Assembly: GCA_965220645.1 (NCBI GenBank) | Contig: OZ244836.1 | Coordinates: 434,001 to 498,000, forward strand | Direction of reading: 5' to 3' | Source of the DNA: Aldehydirespirator sp965220645 | GTDB taxonomy: Bacteria > Actinomycetota > Acidimicrobiia > Acidimicrobiales > Aldehydirespiratoraceae | Length of the DNA: 64,000 bases | Shown here: one piece after another, positions 1-7,920 of the stretch | Position numbering within the stretch: position 1 is the first letter of the stretch | Layout: each line of letters starts with the position of its first letter | Program-made: the position numbers and the translations under genes | Notes under the pieces: generated by a model | Database searches by the model: none | Seen by the model: only the letters and a program-made list of their open reading frames with translations | Told to the model about the DNA's origin: nothing

Positions 1-306
1 GAGCTGGGCCGGGCGCTGGCCATGGATCCCGAGTTACTCATGCTGGACGAGCCGGTGGCCGGGATGAACCTGGAGGAGACCGAGGACATGGCCCGCTTCA
101 TCCTCGACATCCGGCGCGAGCTGGGCATCACACTGCTCATGGTGGAGCACGACATGGGCCTCGTAATGGACATCGCGGACCGGGTTATGGTCCTCGACTT
201 CGGCCAGAGAATTGCCGAGGGCACTCCGGCCGAAGTACAGCGGGATCCCCGCGTGATAGCGGCCTACCTGGGCAGCACCGAACTGGACGTGCAGGCTTCC
301 GAGTGA
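1..306 (+). CDS. livG: Branched-chain amino acid-type ABC transporter ATPase, C-terminal part
   Basis: The frame is open from base 1, so the 5' part of the gene lies outside the window. The visible 101 residues start just before the Walker B motif (LLMLDEPVAGM), followed by the H-loop region (MVEHDMGLVMDIADRVMVLDFG) and the IAEGTP...V..DPRVIAAYLG tail typical of LivG-type ATPases of the hydrophobic amino acid (HAAT) family. This is the cytoplasmic energy-coupling subunit of an importer for branched-chain amino acids, amides or similar small solutes. The signature motif and Walker A are not visible. The stop overlaps the GTG start of bioB by four bases (GTGA), so the two are probably translated together. 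That is odd given their unrelated roles. Substrate is not predictable. Confidence 0.9.
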   Translation, partial: ELGRALAMDPELLMLDEPVAGMNLEETEDMARFILDIRRELGITLLMVEHDMGLVMDIADRVMVLDFGQRIAEGTPAEVQRDPRVIAAYLGSTELDVQASE

Positions 307-1301
307 CTGAAGCGGCGATTCGAAGCGCGTGGGCGGCTCTGCTCGACGAACGCCGCCAGCTCACGCCGGGCGAGCTCGCAGATCTGGCTTCGATCGGGGA
401 CGCGTCGGTTCCATCTCTCGCATCATTGGCCCACGAGGTGAGGCTGGCGTGGGCCGGCCCGATGGTGGAGGTGGAGGGGATCCTGTCGGCCAAGACCGGG
501 GGCTGCGGTGAGGATTGTCACTTCTGCAGCCAGTCGGCCGCGTTCGACACGCAGGTCAAGGCCACACCGTTTCTCGACACCGAAGAAGTGTTGGCAGCCG
601 CCCGGGAGACCGCGGAGCTCGGGGCCAGCGAGTTCTGCATGGTGCTGGCGGTGCGCGGTCCGGACCGGCGCACCATGGACCGCCTCATCGACCTGACGGC
701 CCTGGTGTCGGCCACCACGGGCCTGAACGTGGCGATCAGCGCCGGCATCCTCACTCGGGACCAGGCCTTCGAGTTCGCCGCGGCCGGAGTGCACCGCTAC
801 AACCACAACCTGGAGACGAGCCGGTCATTCTTTGGCCAGGTCGTGACGACCCACAGCTTCGACGAGCGCGTGGACACCTGCACGTTTGTGCGCGAGGCGG
901 GTATGGAACTGTGCTGCGGCGTGCTGCTCGGCATGGGCGAGAGCGTCGAGCAGCGGCTGGAGCTGATCTCCCAGATCCGGGCAGTGGAGCCCTGCGAGGT
1001 GCCCATCAACTTCTTGAACCCCCGACCGGGCACCCCGTTGCAGGTCCGCAAGCCGGTGGGCGCATTGGAGGCCATCCGCTGGATCGCACTGTTCCGGCTG
1101 GCACTGCCGTCGGTGATCCTGCGCTACGCCGGCGGTCGAGAGATCACCCTGCGCGACCTGCAGGCCATGGGAATGACCTCAGGGATAAACGCCTTGATCG
1201 TGGGCAACTACCTGACCACGTTGGGGCGGTCGCCCCAGCAGGACCTGGACATGCTCGCCGACCTGCGAATGCCCATCGGCAGTCTCTCGGCCGCGGTTTG
1301 A
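303..1301 (+). CDS. bioB: Biotin synthase (radical SAM)
   Basis: BioB inserts sulfur into dethiobiotin, the last step of biotin synthesis. The 332-aa protein has the radical-SAM cluster motif CX3CX2C at C68, C72 and C75 (GGCGEDCHFCSQ), the YNHNLETS segment, INFLNPRPGTPL, and the YAGGRE segment that holds the arginine ligand of the auxiliary cluster. In E. coli the sulfur-donor [2Fe-2S] cluster is held by Cys97, Cys128, Cys188 and Arg260. Here C112 (EFCMV) and C204/C205 (ELCCGV) match two of them, but the segment aligning with Cys128 reads GLNVAISAGIL (about residues 140-150) and has no cysteine. The start is GTG at 303 inside the preceding stop. The last codons overlap the TTG start of a BsaP-like gene, as in the mycobacterial bioB-bsaP pair. 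Family assignment is sure; full activity as a canonical BioB is less sure. Confidence 0.93.
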   Translation: MTEAAIRSAWAALLDERRQLTPGELADLASIGDASVPSLASLAHEVRLAWAGPMVEVEGILSAKTGGCGEDCHFCSQSAAFDTQVKATPFLDTEEVLAAARETAELGASEFCMVLAVRGPDRRTMDRLIDLTALVSATTGLNVAISAGILTRDQAFEFAAAGVHRYNHNLETSRSFFGQVVTTHSFDERVDTCTFVREAGMELCCGVLLGMGESVEQRLELISQIRAVEPCEVPINFLNPRPGTPLQVRKPVGALEAIRWIALFRLALPSVILRYAGGREITLRDLQAMGMTSGINALIVGNYLTTLGRSPQQDLDMLADLRMPIGSLSAAV

Positions 1302-1540
1302 GCCGGCCGGCGTCCTATTGCCGCGGCTGCGGGCGAGTCGACTGCTCCGGATGCCTGCCTGAACTCGATCCGCCTCGCTACTGCCCAACGTGTGGAGCCT
1401 GGCTGGCCACGTCCGTGACTCCCGCGGGCTGGACCGCCAAGTGCCGAAATTGCGGCACTACCCACCCAGAGGCCGAGCGAACAATTGGCAGGTGGACTTC
1501 GCAAGACGCCGAGCGAGGCCGTGGCCCGAGCGGCCCGTGA
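1298..1540 (+). CDS. bsaP: BsaP-like biotin synthase auxiliary protein (four CxxC pairs)
   Basis: Small 80-aa protein starting at TTG 1298, which overlaps the bioB stop (TTGA). It carries four CxxC pairs: C8/C11, C16/C19, C29/C32 (RYCPTCGAWL) and C49/C52 (GWTAKCRNCG). In mycobacteria a small cysteine-rich protein encoded directly after bioB (BsaP) is needed for biotin synthase activity and binds an Fe-S cluster. The order, overlap, size and the PPRYCP...PxGWTAKC pattern match that family as I recall it, though I could not align it. The alternative is a generic zinc-ribbon protein. The C-terminus (from about residue 76) and the stop codon come from a dispersed repeat copy, so the native C-terminus may have been altered. 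Confidence 0.72.
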   Translation: MSRPASYCRGCGRVDCSGCLPELDPPRYCPTCGAWLATSVTPAGWTAKCRNCGTTHPEAERTIGRWTSQDAERGRGPSGP

Positions 1541-1561
1541 GCGCAGCGAATAAGAGCGGGA
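1523..1561 (+). repeat. Dispersed 39-bp repeat, copy 1
   Basis: Begins GGCCCGAGCGGCCCGTGAGC and ends AAGAGCGGGA. The same 39 bases recur with one to three changes at 38360, 45631 and 59429, always on the plus strand. This copy overlaps the 3' end of the bsaP-like gene and supplies its TGA stop. Homology with the 38360 copy extends upstream (GCGAGGCCGTG). Confidence 0.85.
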
Positions 1562-1580
1562 AGCACAGACCGCATAGCCC

Positions 1581-2051
1581 TTAGGTTCGCAGCACCTCGA
1601 CGACCTCATGACAGGTCGTGCAGCGATGGACGGCCCGGCAGCGGGCCGGACCGAACGGTGACTGCTCTACGAGCGCTGCGGTGCCGCAGCGGGGACACTC
1701 GGCCGGCTTTCCGGGCACGGCGACCGCCACCGTGAACTCGCGCGCCATGGTGGCTCGAGCATGTTCGCTGAGCCTTGACGTGTCCCAGGCCTCAGCACTG
1801 CGCCTTACCTCCACATCGGTGATGCCGTCCAGCGCTCCAACTGCCCTGGTGATCTCGGACACGATGACCTCGAAGGCAGGGCAGCCGCTGAAGGTGGTGA
1901 TCAACTCGACCGCAACCCGTCCACCCGCGAGTTCGATCGCGCCGATCATGCCCATGTCGACCACGCTGACACCGGGGTATTCGGGGTCGTCCACCCTCCG
2001 CAGCGCGTCGGTTACGTCGCTGGAGCGGGTCTTGCAGACGTCCGGTGTCAC
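1581..2051 (-). CDS. paaD: PaaD-like MIP18 (DUF59) family protein with C-terminal Cys cluster
   Basis: The 156-aa protein has an N-terminal MIP18/DUF59 domain (DDPEYPGVSVVDMGMI, then TTFSGCPAFEVI) and a C-terminal metal-binding module (ECPRCGTAALVEQSPFG, then ARCRAVHRCTTCHE). This two-part architecture is that of PaaD, which is required for the phenylacetyl-CoA epoxidase PaaABCDE and is thought to help mature its metal centre. No paaA, paaB, paaC or paaE lies in the window, so this copy is an orphan and may serve another oxygenase or Fe-S protein. It is convergent with the bioB-bsaP pair, 40 bp away. The start at ATG 2051 gives a normal family length. Confidence 0.8.
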   Translation of the reverse strand: MTPDVCKTRSSDVTDALRRVDDPEYPGVSVVDMGMIGAIELAGGRVAVELITTFSGCPAFEVIVSEITRAVGALDGITDVEVRRSAEAWDTSRLSEHARATMAREFTVAVAVPGKPAECPRCGTAALVEQSPFGPARCRAVHRCTTCHEVVEVLRT

Positions 2052-2132
2052 CCTCCAACCCTACGGTTTCGGAACTCACCCTGCGCCGCTCTCGCCCTGT
2101 CCGCCATTAGCGGCTGACAGGGCGGACCACTA

Positions 2133-2954
2133 GTGTCGCGGACTATGTCGGTCGCGACCGCGTCTGAGTCCGGCCAGCGGGTTCAGGGCTGGAAAACCCT
2201 GCACCCGTCCGGGTGGGTCGCGTTGGCAACCCTGGTTGGTGCGCTGCTTGCGCACCTTTTCACGGACACGTCCAACCTGCTCGGCAACTTCGAGTGGTGG
2301 TGGTGGATTCTTGTCGTTGCCGGCGTGGCCATTTCAGCCTGGCATGACGGGCTTCATCGTCTGCGTCTGGGTATCGAAGCCATCCCGACGGCCACGCTGA
2401 AGCTAGCGATGATCCTGGCGTGGGCTGTGTTCATCCTGCAGTTCTTCAATGTGATCACCCGATACAGCAACGAGTACGTGGCTCAGGACATCCTTATCGG
2501 CGAAGTGGTCAGCTTGGCGTGGCAGTCCTTTGGGCTCATGTTCCTGCTGGCCATCAACGTCGGCGTCCGCGACGGTGTGAACCCCCGCATCGACTTCTGG
2601 TGGACGAACTTCTCGAACAAGACCAAGGCGGCGCTCGACTTCGCCATGCACACGGTGCTGCTGCTCCCCTTCATCTTCATGAGCGTCCGCATCCTGCAGC
2701 ACTACGGGGCGGCCGCCCTCGGTCGGCGCCACAACGGCGAGTGGCCCGCCGGCTGGCGGGTGTGGCAGAGCTGGGAGGAGGCCGTGGATGCGGGCGGTCT
2801 GGCGGTGGGACCGATCAAGACCATGCTGCTGGTGGGCTTCTTCATGTTCGGTCTGCAGATCTTGGCTGAGGTCATCAAGACCGGGTTCGTGCTGATCGGC
2901 CGGGATGACTACGGCGACCTCGTGGAGAGCGACGTGCCACTGAGGATCGAGTAG
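2133..2954 (+). CDS. dctQ: TRAP transporter small permease (DctQ)
   Basis: Integral membrane subunit of a tripartite ATP-independent periplasmic transporter. The 273-aa protein has about six hydrophobic stretches (near residues 27-45, 55-70, 88-110, 125-148, 175-195 and 228-250). The central NVITRYSN...LIGEVVSLAWQSFGLMFLLAINVGVRDGVNPRIDF segment matches the DctQ pattern for subunits of the large alpha-keto acid/lactate-type TRAP systems. It is longer than minimal DctQ proteins (about 160-180 aa) because of N- and C-terminal extensions. The start is GTG 2133 or ATG 2145. It leads the dctQ-dctM-dctP operon. Confidence 0.88.
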   Translation: MSRTMSVATASESGQRVQGWKTLHPSGWVALATLVGALLAHLFTDTSNLLGNFEWWWWILVVAGVAISAWHDGLHRLRLGIEAIPTATLKLAMILAWAVFILQFFNVITRYSNEYVAQDILIGEVVSLAWQSFGLMFLLAINVGVRDGVNPRIDFWWTNFSNKTKAALDFAMHTVLLLPFIFMSVRILQHYGAAALGRRHNGEWPAGWRVWQSWEEAVDAGGLAVGPIKTMLLVGFFMFGLQILAEVIKTGFVLIGRDDYGDLVESDVPLRIE

Positions 2955-3054
2955 GCGATGGTCGGGCTGTTCCAAGCGCGAACTTCTGGACTCAGGCTGC
3001 ATGTCGGCGTCGGTCGACCGGCCGTGGGTCTGGCCCGGCGGATCGAGTAGGCGA
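2944..3054 (+). repeat. Duplicated dctQ-end sequence in the dctQ-dctM junction
   Basis: The 15 bases GGATCGAGTAGGCGA that end dctQ (2944-2958) recur exactly at 3040-3054, just before the dctM ATG. The spacing is 96 bp, a multiple of three, so a 30-codon reading frame (ATG 2958 to TAG 3050) ends in the same R-I-E-stop as dctQ. This looks like a partial local duplication of the gene junction. I do not claim that the small frame is a gene. Confidence 0.6.
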
Positions 3055-3056
3055 CG

Positions 3057-4661
3057 ATGCTGCTGGCGCTGGAGACGATCCTCGGCATGGACGCGGGCGT
3101 GTTCATGGCCCTGGCCATGTTCGCGGTGTTCATGCTGGTGATCCTGTCGGGCTACAACGTGGCCTTCTCGTTCGCGGCCACTGCGCTGTTCTTCAGCTTC
3201 GTGGGCGACTGGCTGGACGTGTTCGACCCCAATACGCTCAACACGCTGCCGGGACGGTGGTACAAGGCGATCAGCGACCCGACGCTGCTGGCGGTGCCGC
3301 TGTTCGTGCTGATGGGTGCCATCCTCGAACGGTCGGGCATGGCCGAGCGGCTGCTCAACGCGTTCGGGATGCTCATGGGCCGGCTGCGGGGCGGTGTCGC
3401 GGCTGCTGTCGTGCTGGTCGGCACCTTGCTGGCGGCCGCCACTGGTGTGGTCGCCGCCACGGTGATCGTGATGGGCCTGCTGTCGCTGCCCGCAATGGTG
3501 CGACTCGGGTACGACAACAAGCTCTCCACCGGCGCCATCATCGCCTCGGGCACGCTGGCCCAGCTGCTGCCGCCCAGCATCGTGCTGATCCTGCTGGCCC
3601 AGCAGCTGGGCGTAGGCATCCTCGGGCTGTTCGCGGGCGCGCTGCTGCCCGGCCTGCTGCTCAGCGGGCTCTACGTGGCCTATGTGCTGATTCTGGCGTG
3701 GCTCAAGCCCAATACGGGTCCGGCCATGCCCGAGGAGCAACGCACGCTCTCGGGCGACCCGTCACTGCGAACGAAGCTGTTGATCGCGATCATCCTGGCG
3801 CTGATGGTGGGGGCAGTGACGCTGCTGGGCAGGGCAAGTGGGATGAGTTTCCTGGCCAGCGGGTGGTCGCCGCTTGTCGTGGCCGTGATTCACTTCTTCG
3901 TGTTCTTCGGGATCCTGGTGCGCACCCGGATGCTGGCCGCCGAGGTCATGGTGGCCATCGTGCCCATACTGGCGCTGATCTTCGGGGTGCTGCTGTCCAT
4001 CTTCGCGGGGATCGCCACACCGTCGGAGTCGGGCGCGGTGGGAGTGTTCGGGGCGCTGGTGCTGACCGTGTTGAACTGGCTGTTCGACGATCTGCTGGTC
4101 AAGGAGGGCGCGTCCCACATCACCAAGGGTTGGCGGCTCGATTGGCAGGCGATCAAGGACGCGGCCCGGTCCACCACCAACGTGGTGGTGCTGGTCATGA
4201 CGCTGCTGTTCTGCTCGACGTTCTTCAGTGCCATGTTCTTCCAGCTCGGCGGGTCGGACCAGACCTCTGAGTGGCTGACCGCGATCGGTGGCGGCAAGTG
4301 GGGCTTCGTGGTCATCGCGATGGTCGCGGTGTTCCTTCTGGGCATCAACCTCGAGTTCCTGGAGATCACCTTCATCGTGGTGCCGATCTTCGTGCCCGCC
4401 ATGGATGTCCTCGGGTTCACCGCCGATGAGAAGATCTGGTTCGCGGTGTTGATGGCGGTGAACCTCAACATGGCGTTCATCTCACCGCCCGTGGGGTTCT
4501 CGCTGTTCTACCTGCAGAGCGTGGCGCCGCCGGAGGTGAAGACGGCCGACATCCACAAGGGCGCCTTCCCCTTCATGGGCCTGCAGGCGGTGGCTCTGGT
4601 GATCCTGGCCGCCTTTCCCGCCATCACCTACACGTCGATCGAGACGTTCAAGTTCGGTTGA
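3057..4661 (+). CDS. dctM: TRAP transporter large permease (DctM)
   Basis: The 534-aa main permease of the TRAP importer couples Na+ or H+ entry to solute uptake across the inner membrane. About twelve transmembrane segments are visible. Diagnostic stretches include VPLFVLMGAILERSGMAERLL, GGVAAAVVLVGTLLAAATGV, ASGTLAQLLPPSIVLILLA, GIATPSESGAVGVFGAL and LMAVNLNMAFISPPVGFSLFY. All are characteristic of the DctM subunit of the 2-oxoacid/lactate TRAP group (larger than the 430-aa C4-dicarboxylate DctM). It follows dctQ and precedes dctP in one operon. Confidence 0.95.
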   Translation: MLLALETILGMDAGVFMALAMFAVFMLVILSGYNVAFSFAATALFFSFVGDWLDVFDPNTLNTLPGRWYKAISDPTLLAVPLFVLMGAILERSGMAERLLNAFGMLMGRLRGGVAAAVVLVGTLLAAATGVVAATVIVMGLLSLPAMVRLGYDNKLSTGAIIASGTLAQLLPPSIVLILLAQQLGVGILGLFAGALLPGLLLSGLYVAYVLILAWLKPNTGPAMPEEQRTLSGDPSLRTKLLIAIILALMVGAVTLLGRASGMSFLASGWSPLVVAVIHFFVFFGILVRTRMLAAEVMVAIVPILALIFGVLLSIFAGIATPSESGAVGVFGALVLTVLNWLFDDLLVKEGASHITKGWRLDWQAIKDAARSTTNVVVLVMTLLFCSTFFSAMFFQLGGSDQTSEWLTAIGGGKWGFVVIAMVAVFLLGINLEFLEITFIVVPIFVPAMDVLGFTADEKIWFAVLMAVNLNMAFISPPVGFSLFYLQSVAPPEVKTADIHKGAFPFMGLQAVALVILAAFPAITYTSIETFKFG

Positions 4662-4857
4662 CGCCCGCCCGCCGGGCGGCAGCGCGCGCCCTGCACAAGC
4701 TGAAAGTAGTTGTCGCCACGATCTCGACGGGTTCCTCGGGCACGCGGTGAACAGTTGTTGTAATCTGCTGCCCGCCAGCGACTCCGCCTTGGGCGTTCTT
4801 CGTCCTAGCGGAGCAGTCAATGGCAGTGCACAAGCGTCCAAAATGGAGGGACTACAC

Positions 4858-6147
4858 ATGAGCCAAGAAGCAAGCTCGGATCAAACCGACGGCGCGGCTG
4901 CGGACATGATCCTCGATGAGGCCAACTCCTCGAGTCTGGCCAGGCGGGGGTTCATCAAAGGAGGACTCGGTGTAGCCGGGTTCGCCGCGGCCTCGTCGAT
5001 CCTGGCCGCGTGCGGTGACGACGCCGAGGAGGCTCCGGCACCCACTGCGACGGATGCGTCCGAGGCCGCCGAGACCACCACCACGGCCGCAGAGCCCACC
5101 GACACGGTGGCTGTGACCGCCCAGGGTCCCGAGATCGAGTGGCAGATGGCTACCAGTTGGCCCACCGCTCTGGTGACGCTGTTCGGCTCGGCGCAGTACT
5201 TCGCCCAGAGGGTGGGCGAGCTCACCGGCGGGCGCTTCGTCATCCACGCTCGCCCCGCGGGTGAGATCGTCGGTGGCCTCGAGGTGCTGCAGACGGTGCG
5301 CGACCTCGGTGTGGAGATGGGTCACACCGCCTCCTACTACTACGTGGGCATCAGCCCGGTGCAGCAGTTCGGCACTGCGGTCCCCTTCGGGCTCAACCAG
5401 CGCCAGCAGAACGCCTGGCTGTACGGGACCTTCGACAACGAGGGCAGGCAGAGCGGCACCGACATGCTCAACGAGTTCTACGCGGCTGAGCACGGCATCA
5501 TTGCCTTCCCCGGGGGCGCTACCGGCTGCCAGATGGGTGGCTGGTTCACCCAGGAGATCAACTCCACCGACGACCTCAACGGCCTCAAGATGCGCATCCC
5601 CGGCCTGGCCGGGCGGGTGCTGGAGAACCTCGGCGGCGAGCAGGTGACACTGGCCGGCGGCGAGATCCTCCAAGCCATCCAGACCGGCGCCATCGACGGC
5701 GCCGAGTTCGTCGGTCCGACCGACGACCTCATCCTGGGCCTGGACCAGTTCGAAGGCCAGTTGTACTACTACCACCCCGGGTGGTGGGAGCCGGGAACGG
5801 CACTCGAGGTCCAGGTCTCCCTGGAGAGGTGGAACGACTTGCCTCCGGAGTACCAGGCCGCCATCCAGTGCGCCGCGGCGGACGCCAACATGAGAACCAT
5901 GGCCACCTACGATGTGTTCAACCAGGCGGACCTCCAGAGGGTCAAGCAGTTCGCGGAGATCCGCGAGTTCTCGCCCGACCTGATGGCCGCGTTCAAGGCC
6001 GAGACCGAGAATGTTCTCGACACCGTGGCCGCCGACGACGAGCACTTCGCCCGGATTCTCGGCCCGTGGCGCGAGTTCCGTGACGGCATCTCGGAGTGGC
6101 ACGGCCTGGCCGAGCGGTCGTTCCTCAGCCAGCAGACCCAGATCTGA
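4858..6147 (+). CDS. dctP: TRAP transporter solute-binding lipoprotein (DctP/TakP-like)
   Basis: Extracytoplasmic receptor of the TRAP system. The start at ATG 4858 is chosen because GGAGGG lies about eight bases upstream and because the twin-arginine signal then sits normally: R29-R30 (LARRGFIKGG), a hydrophobic stretch, and the lipobox L49-A-A-C52. After a Thr/Ala/Glu linker comes the binding domain (EWQMATSWP). The motifs ATGCQMGGWF, LKMRIPGLAGRVLENLGGE, GAIDGAEFVGPTDD and YYYHPGWWEPG match the TakP-like branch, which binds 2-oxoacids or lactate. The exact ligand is inference. The gap to dctM is 196 bp, so dctP may also have its own promoter. Export through Tat as a lipoprotein is common in actinobacteria. 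Confidence 0.92.
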   Translation: MSQEASSDQTDGAAADMILDEANSSSLARRGFIKGGLGVAGFAAASSILAACGDDAEEAPAPTATDASEAAETTTTAAEPTDTVAVTAQGPEIEWQMATSWPTALVTLFGSAQYFAQRVGELTGGRFVIHARPAGEIVGGLEVLQTVRDLGVEMGHTASYYYVGISPVQQFGTAVPFGLNQRQQNAWLYGTFDNEGRQSGTDMLNEFYAAEHGIIAFPGGATGCQMGGWFTQEINSTDDLNGLKMRIPGLAGRVLENLGGEQVTLAGGEILQAIQTGAIDGAEFVGPTDDLILGLDQFEGQLYYYHPGWWEPGTALEVQVSLERWNDLPPEYQAAIQCAAADANMRTMATYDVFNQADLQRVKQFAEIREFSPDLMAAFKAETENVLDTVAADDEHFARILGPWREFRDGISEWHGLAERSFLSQQTQI

Positions 6148-6176
6148 CCTAAGCCCAGATCCGGTCTCATCTGACG

Positions 6177-6219
6177 CCGAACCCGGGTTCAGGCTCTTCG
6201 CAGGGTCCGAACCCGGGAA
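6177..6219. terminator. Possible bidirectional terminator (inverted repeat)
   Basis: Lies between the convergent dctP and PaaI-like genes. The palindrome GAACCCGGGTTC is followed 30 bp later by GAACCCGGGAAC, so several strong GC-rich stems can form. There is no clear U-tract, so factor-independent function is uncertain. Confidence 0.35.
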
Positions 6220-6230
6220 CTCGGCCGCAG

Positions 6231-6713
6231 CTAGCGGGCCGCGGGCCGCAACTCGTGCGCTTGCCCTCTGAAGAGCGCCACCAATTCCGGCGCGCCCGGA
6301 TCGGCATCGGCGTTCACTCGGGTGACAGTGACGTCGTAGCCACCGCCTGAGCGGTTGCGGAAGCGCTCCACGCATACCGCAATCATCTCGTCTCCCACCG
6401 ACGCGGCTCGGACGAACTGGATCGAGGCTCCCGACGACACGGTCAGCCGGCCGTGGCTGTTGCACGCGCACTGGAAGGCGGTGTCGGCCAGGGTGAAGAT
6501 CACCCCTCCGTGGCATCGTCCCGCACCGTTCAGCATGTCTTCTCGCACCGTCATGCGAGCAGTGGCTCGCCCCGGTGTTGCCTCGGTCAACTCGATGCCC
6601 AGTTCTCGGGCCATACGGTCCTGATTGTGCAACCCCCGGGCATGTCTGGAGGGGTCGGTTCCGCCGGCGGCGGAACCCGGTTCGGGCTGGATGCTTGGCG
6701 AAGTACTGGCCAT
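6231..6713 (-). CDS. PaaI family hot-dog thioesterase
   Basis: The 160-aa hot-dog-fold protein has the PaaI signature: RMARELGIELTEATPGRATARM, then NGAGRCHGGVIFTLADTAFQCACNSHG, then SGASIQFVRAASVGDE. The HGG and the acidic residue in the helix (LADTAF) are the active-site region. It hydrolyses acyl-CoA thioesters, classically phenylacetyl-CoA-pathway intermediates, so it could work with the PaaD-like protein 4 kb away, but no paa enzymes are present. The start at ATG 6713 leaves a 34-residue N-terminal lead and a 52-bp divergent promoter with the next gene; an internal ATG at 6614 is possible. Confidence 0.85.
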   Translation of the reverse strand: MASTSPSIQPEPGSAAGGTDPSRHARGLHNQDRMARELGIELTEATPGRATARMTVREDMLNGAGRCHGGVIFTLADTAFQCACNSHGRLTVSSGASIQFVRAASVGDEMIAVCVERFRNRSGGGYDVTVTRVNADADPGAPELVALFRGQAHELRPAAR

Positions 6714-6765
6714 CTGCGGCACACTACGCGGTGTGTCGAGTTCAGACAGTCTCCCGGAGTCCGCG

Positions 6766-7920
6766 GTGGAAGTGAGCGACCCGGCGGAGAGCAAGCTGCC
6801 CAACGCGCCGAAATTCCGCACTGATCGCAGCCACTACCAGGCCGCCCTCCAGCAGTGGATGCGAAGCGCCTTTCCGGCTAGGCAGGACCTTACGGTGGTC
6901 GACATCGAAGTCCCGGTCAGCACCGGGTTCTCCAACGAGACGGTGATCCTCGATGCGGCCTGGGTCGAGAGCGGTTCCGACCGCCAGGAGCGCTACGCGG
7001 CAAGGATCGAGCCTGCCGACGGCGGCATGTTCCCACCCCAGACGCCCCGCTGCGAGGTGTCGGTGGAACTCCAGTACCGAGCGATGAAGGCAGTGGCGGA
7101 GGCCGGTGCAGCCCCGGTGCCGCCGCTGTTCGGCTACGAGCCCGACCCTGCCGTGCTGGGCGCACCCTTCTTCATGATGGGATTCGTGCCCGGACGGATC
7201 CCAGCCGATGTGCCCCGCTACACCGAGGCGGGCTTCGTGGTGGACGAGGCGACGCCGGAGGAGCGCCGACGCATGGTGCTCTCGGCCATTGACACCATCG
7301 CCGGCATCCACAGCCTGGACTGGCGCAGCGGCGGGTTGGACTGGCTGGATCCCAGCGGCACCGGTCAACCGACGACCGCACTGCAGATCGACCTCTATCG
7401 CAGTCATGTCATCTCGGAGCTGGCGGGACGGGAGCATCCGGTGCTGCATGCCGCGCTCGACTGGCTGGAGGCCAACGACCCCGGCGACGAGCGGGTCGGG
7501 ATGACATGGGGCGACGCCCGGCTGGGCAACATCATCCTTCAGGACTACCGGACCGCGGCAGTGCTCGACTGGGAGGTGTGCGCCCTCAGTCCGACGGAGG
7601 CCGACATGGGATGGTGGCTGATGTTCGACCGGATGTCCTTCGACGACATGGGCATAGAGCGGCTTGAGGGCTATCCGACCCGAGATGAGATGATTGCCCG
7701 CTATGAGCAGGTCTCGGGCCGCACCATGCGAGAACCGCACTATTGGGAGGTGTTCGCGAGCATGCGGTTCTGCACCATCTTCATCCGCTTGGGTGACCGT
7801 CTCACCGCGGCCGGCTTCATGCCACCGGAGCGGAACCCCGCCGTGGGCAATCAAGTGACGGCCGCGCTGGCTGTACTGCTGGGGATGGACAACCCGACCC
7901 CGGACCTGCTGGCCCGATGA
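6766..7920 (+). CDS. APH/ACAD10-like phosphotransferase family protein
   Basis: About 384 aa with the aminoglycoside-phosphotransferase kinase-like fold. The Brenner-type motif appears as GMTWGDARLGNIILQD (catalytic Asp and the metal-binding Asn) followed by the DFG-equivalent AAVLDWEVCALSP, and the C-lobe has EADMGWWLMFDRM. Such proteins in actinobacteria often phosphorylate small hydroxylated metabolites or act with acyl-CoA enzymes; resistance is not implied. The start could be GTG 6733, 6766 or 6772; 6766 follows CCGGAG at useful distance. It reaches into a 50-bp tandem duplication at its 3' end and is probably cotranscribed with the asparaginase. Confidence 0.8.
   Translation: MEVSDPAESKLPNAPKFRTDRSHYQAALQQWMRSAFPARQDLTVVDIEVPVSTGFSNETVILDAAWVESGSDRQERYAARIEPADGGMFPPQTPRCEVSVELQYRAMKAVAEAGAAPVPPLFGYEPDPAVLGAPFFMMGFVPGRIPADVPRYTEAGFVVDEATPEERRRMVLSAIDTIAGIHSLDWRSGGLDWLDPSGTGQPTTALQIDLYRSHVISELAGREHPVLHAALDWLEANDPGDERVGMTWGDARLGNIILQDYRTAAVLDWEVCALSPTEADMGWWLMFDRMSFDDMGIERLEGYPTRDEMIARYEQVSGRTMREPHYWEVFASMRFCTIFIRLGDRLTAAGFMPPERNPAVGNQVTAALAVLLGMDNPTPDLLAR

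Noticed and set aside
2958..3050. 30-codon gene between dctQ and dctM
   Set aside because: Its end is a duplicate of the dctQ end, no ribosome site is evident and the peptide has no helix or motif. I kept it only as part of a repeat.
2403..3740. Long minus-strand open frame opposite dctQ-dctM (445 codons, His/Gln/Arg-rich)
   Set aside because: It is a composition shadow of two clearly recognisable membrane-protein genes on the plus strand and has no recognisable domain.
4852..6516. 554-codon minus-strand frame opposite dctP
   Set aside because: Shadow of the well-supported binding-protein gene; its codons follow the opposite strand's pattern and no motif is visible.
1581..6713. A phenylacetate degradation cluster (PaaD-like and PaaI-like genes)
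   Set aside because: The two genes are separated by a TRAP transporter and no epoxidase, ligase or ring-cleavage paa genes are present.
6766..7920. Aminoglycoside resistance kinase
   Set aside because: The fold is shared by many metabolic kinases in actinobacteria and nothing in the sequence or neighbourhood points to antibiotic modification.
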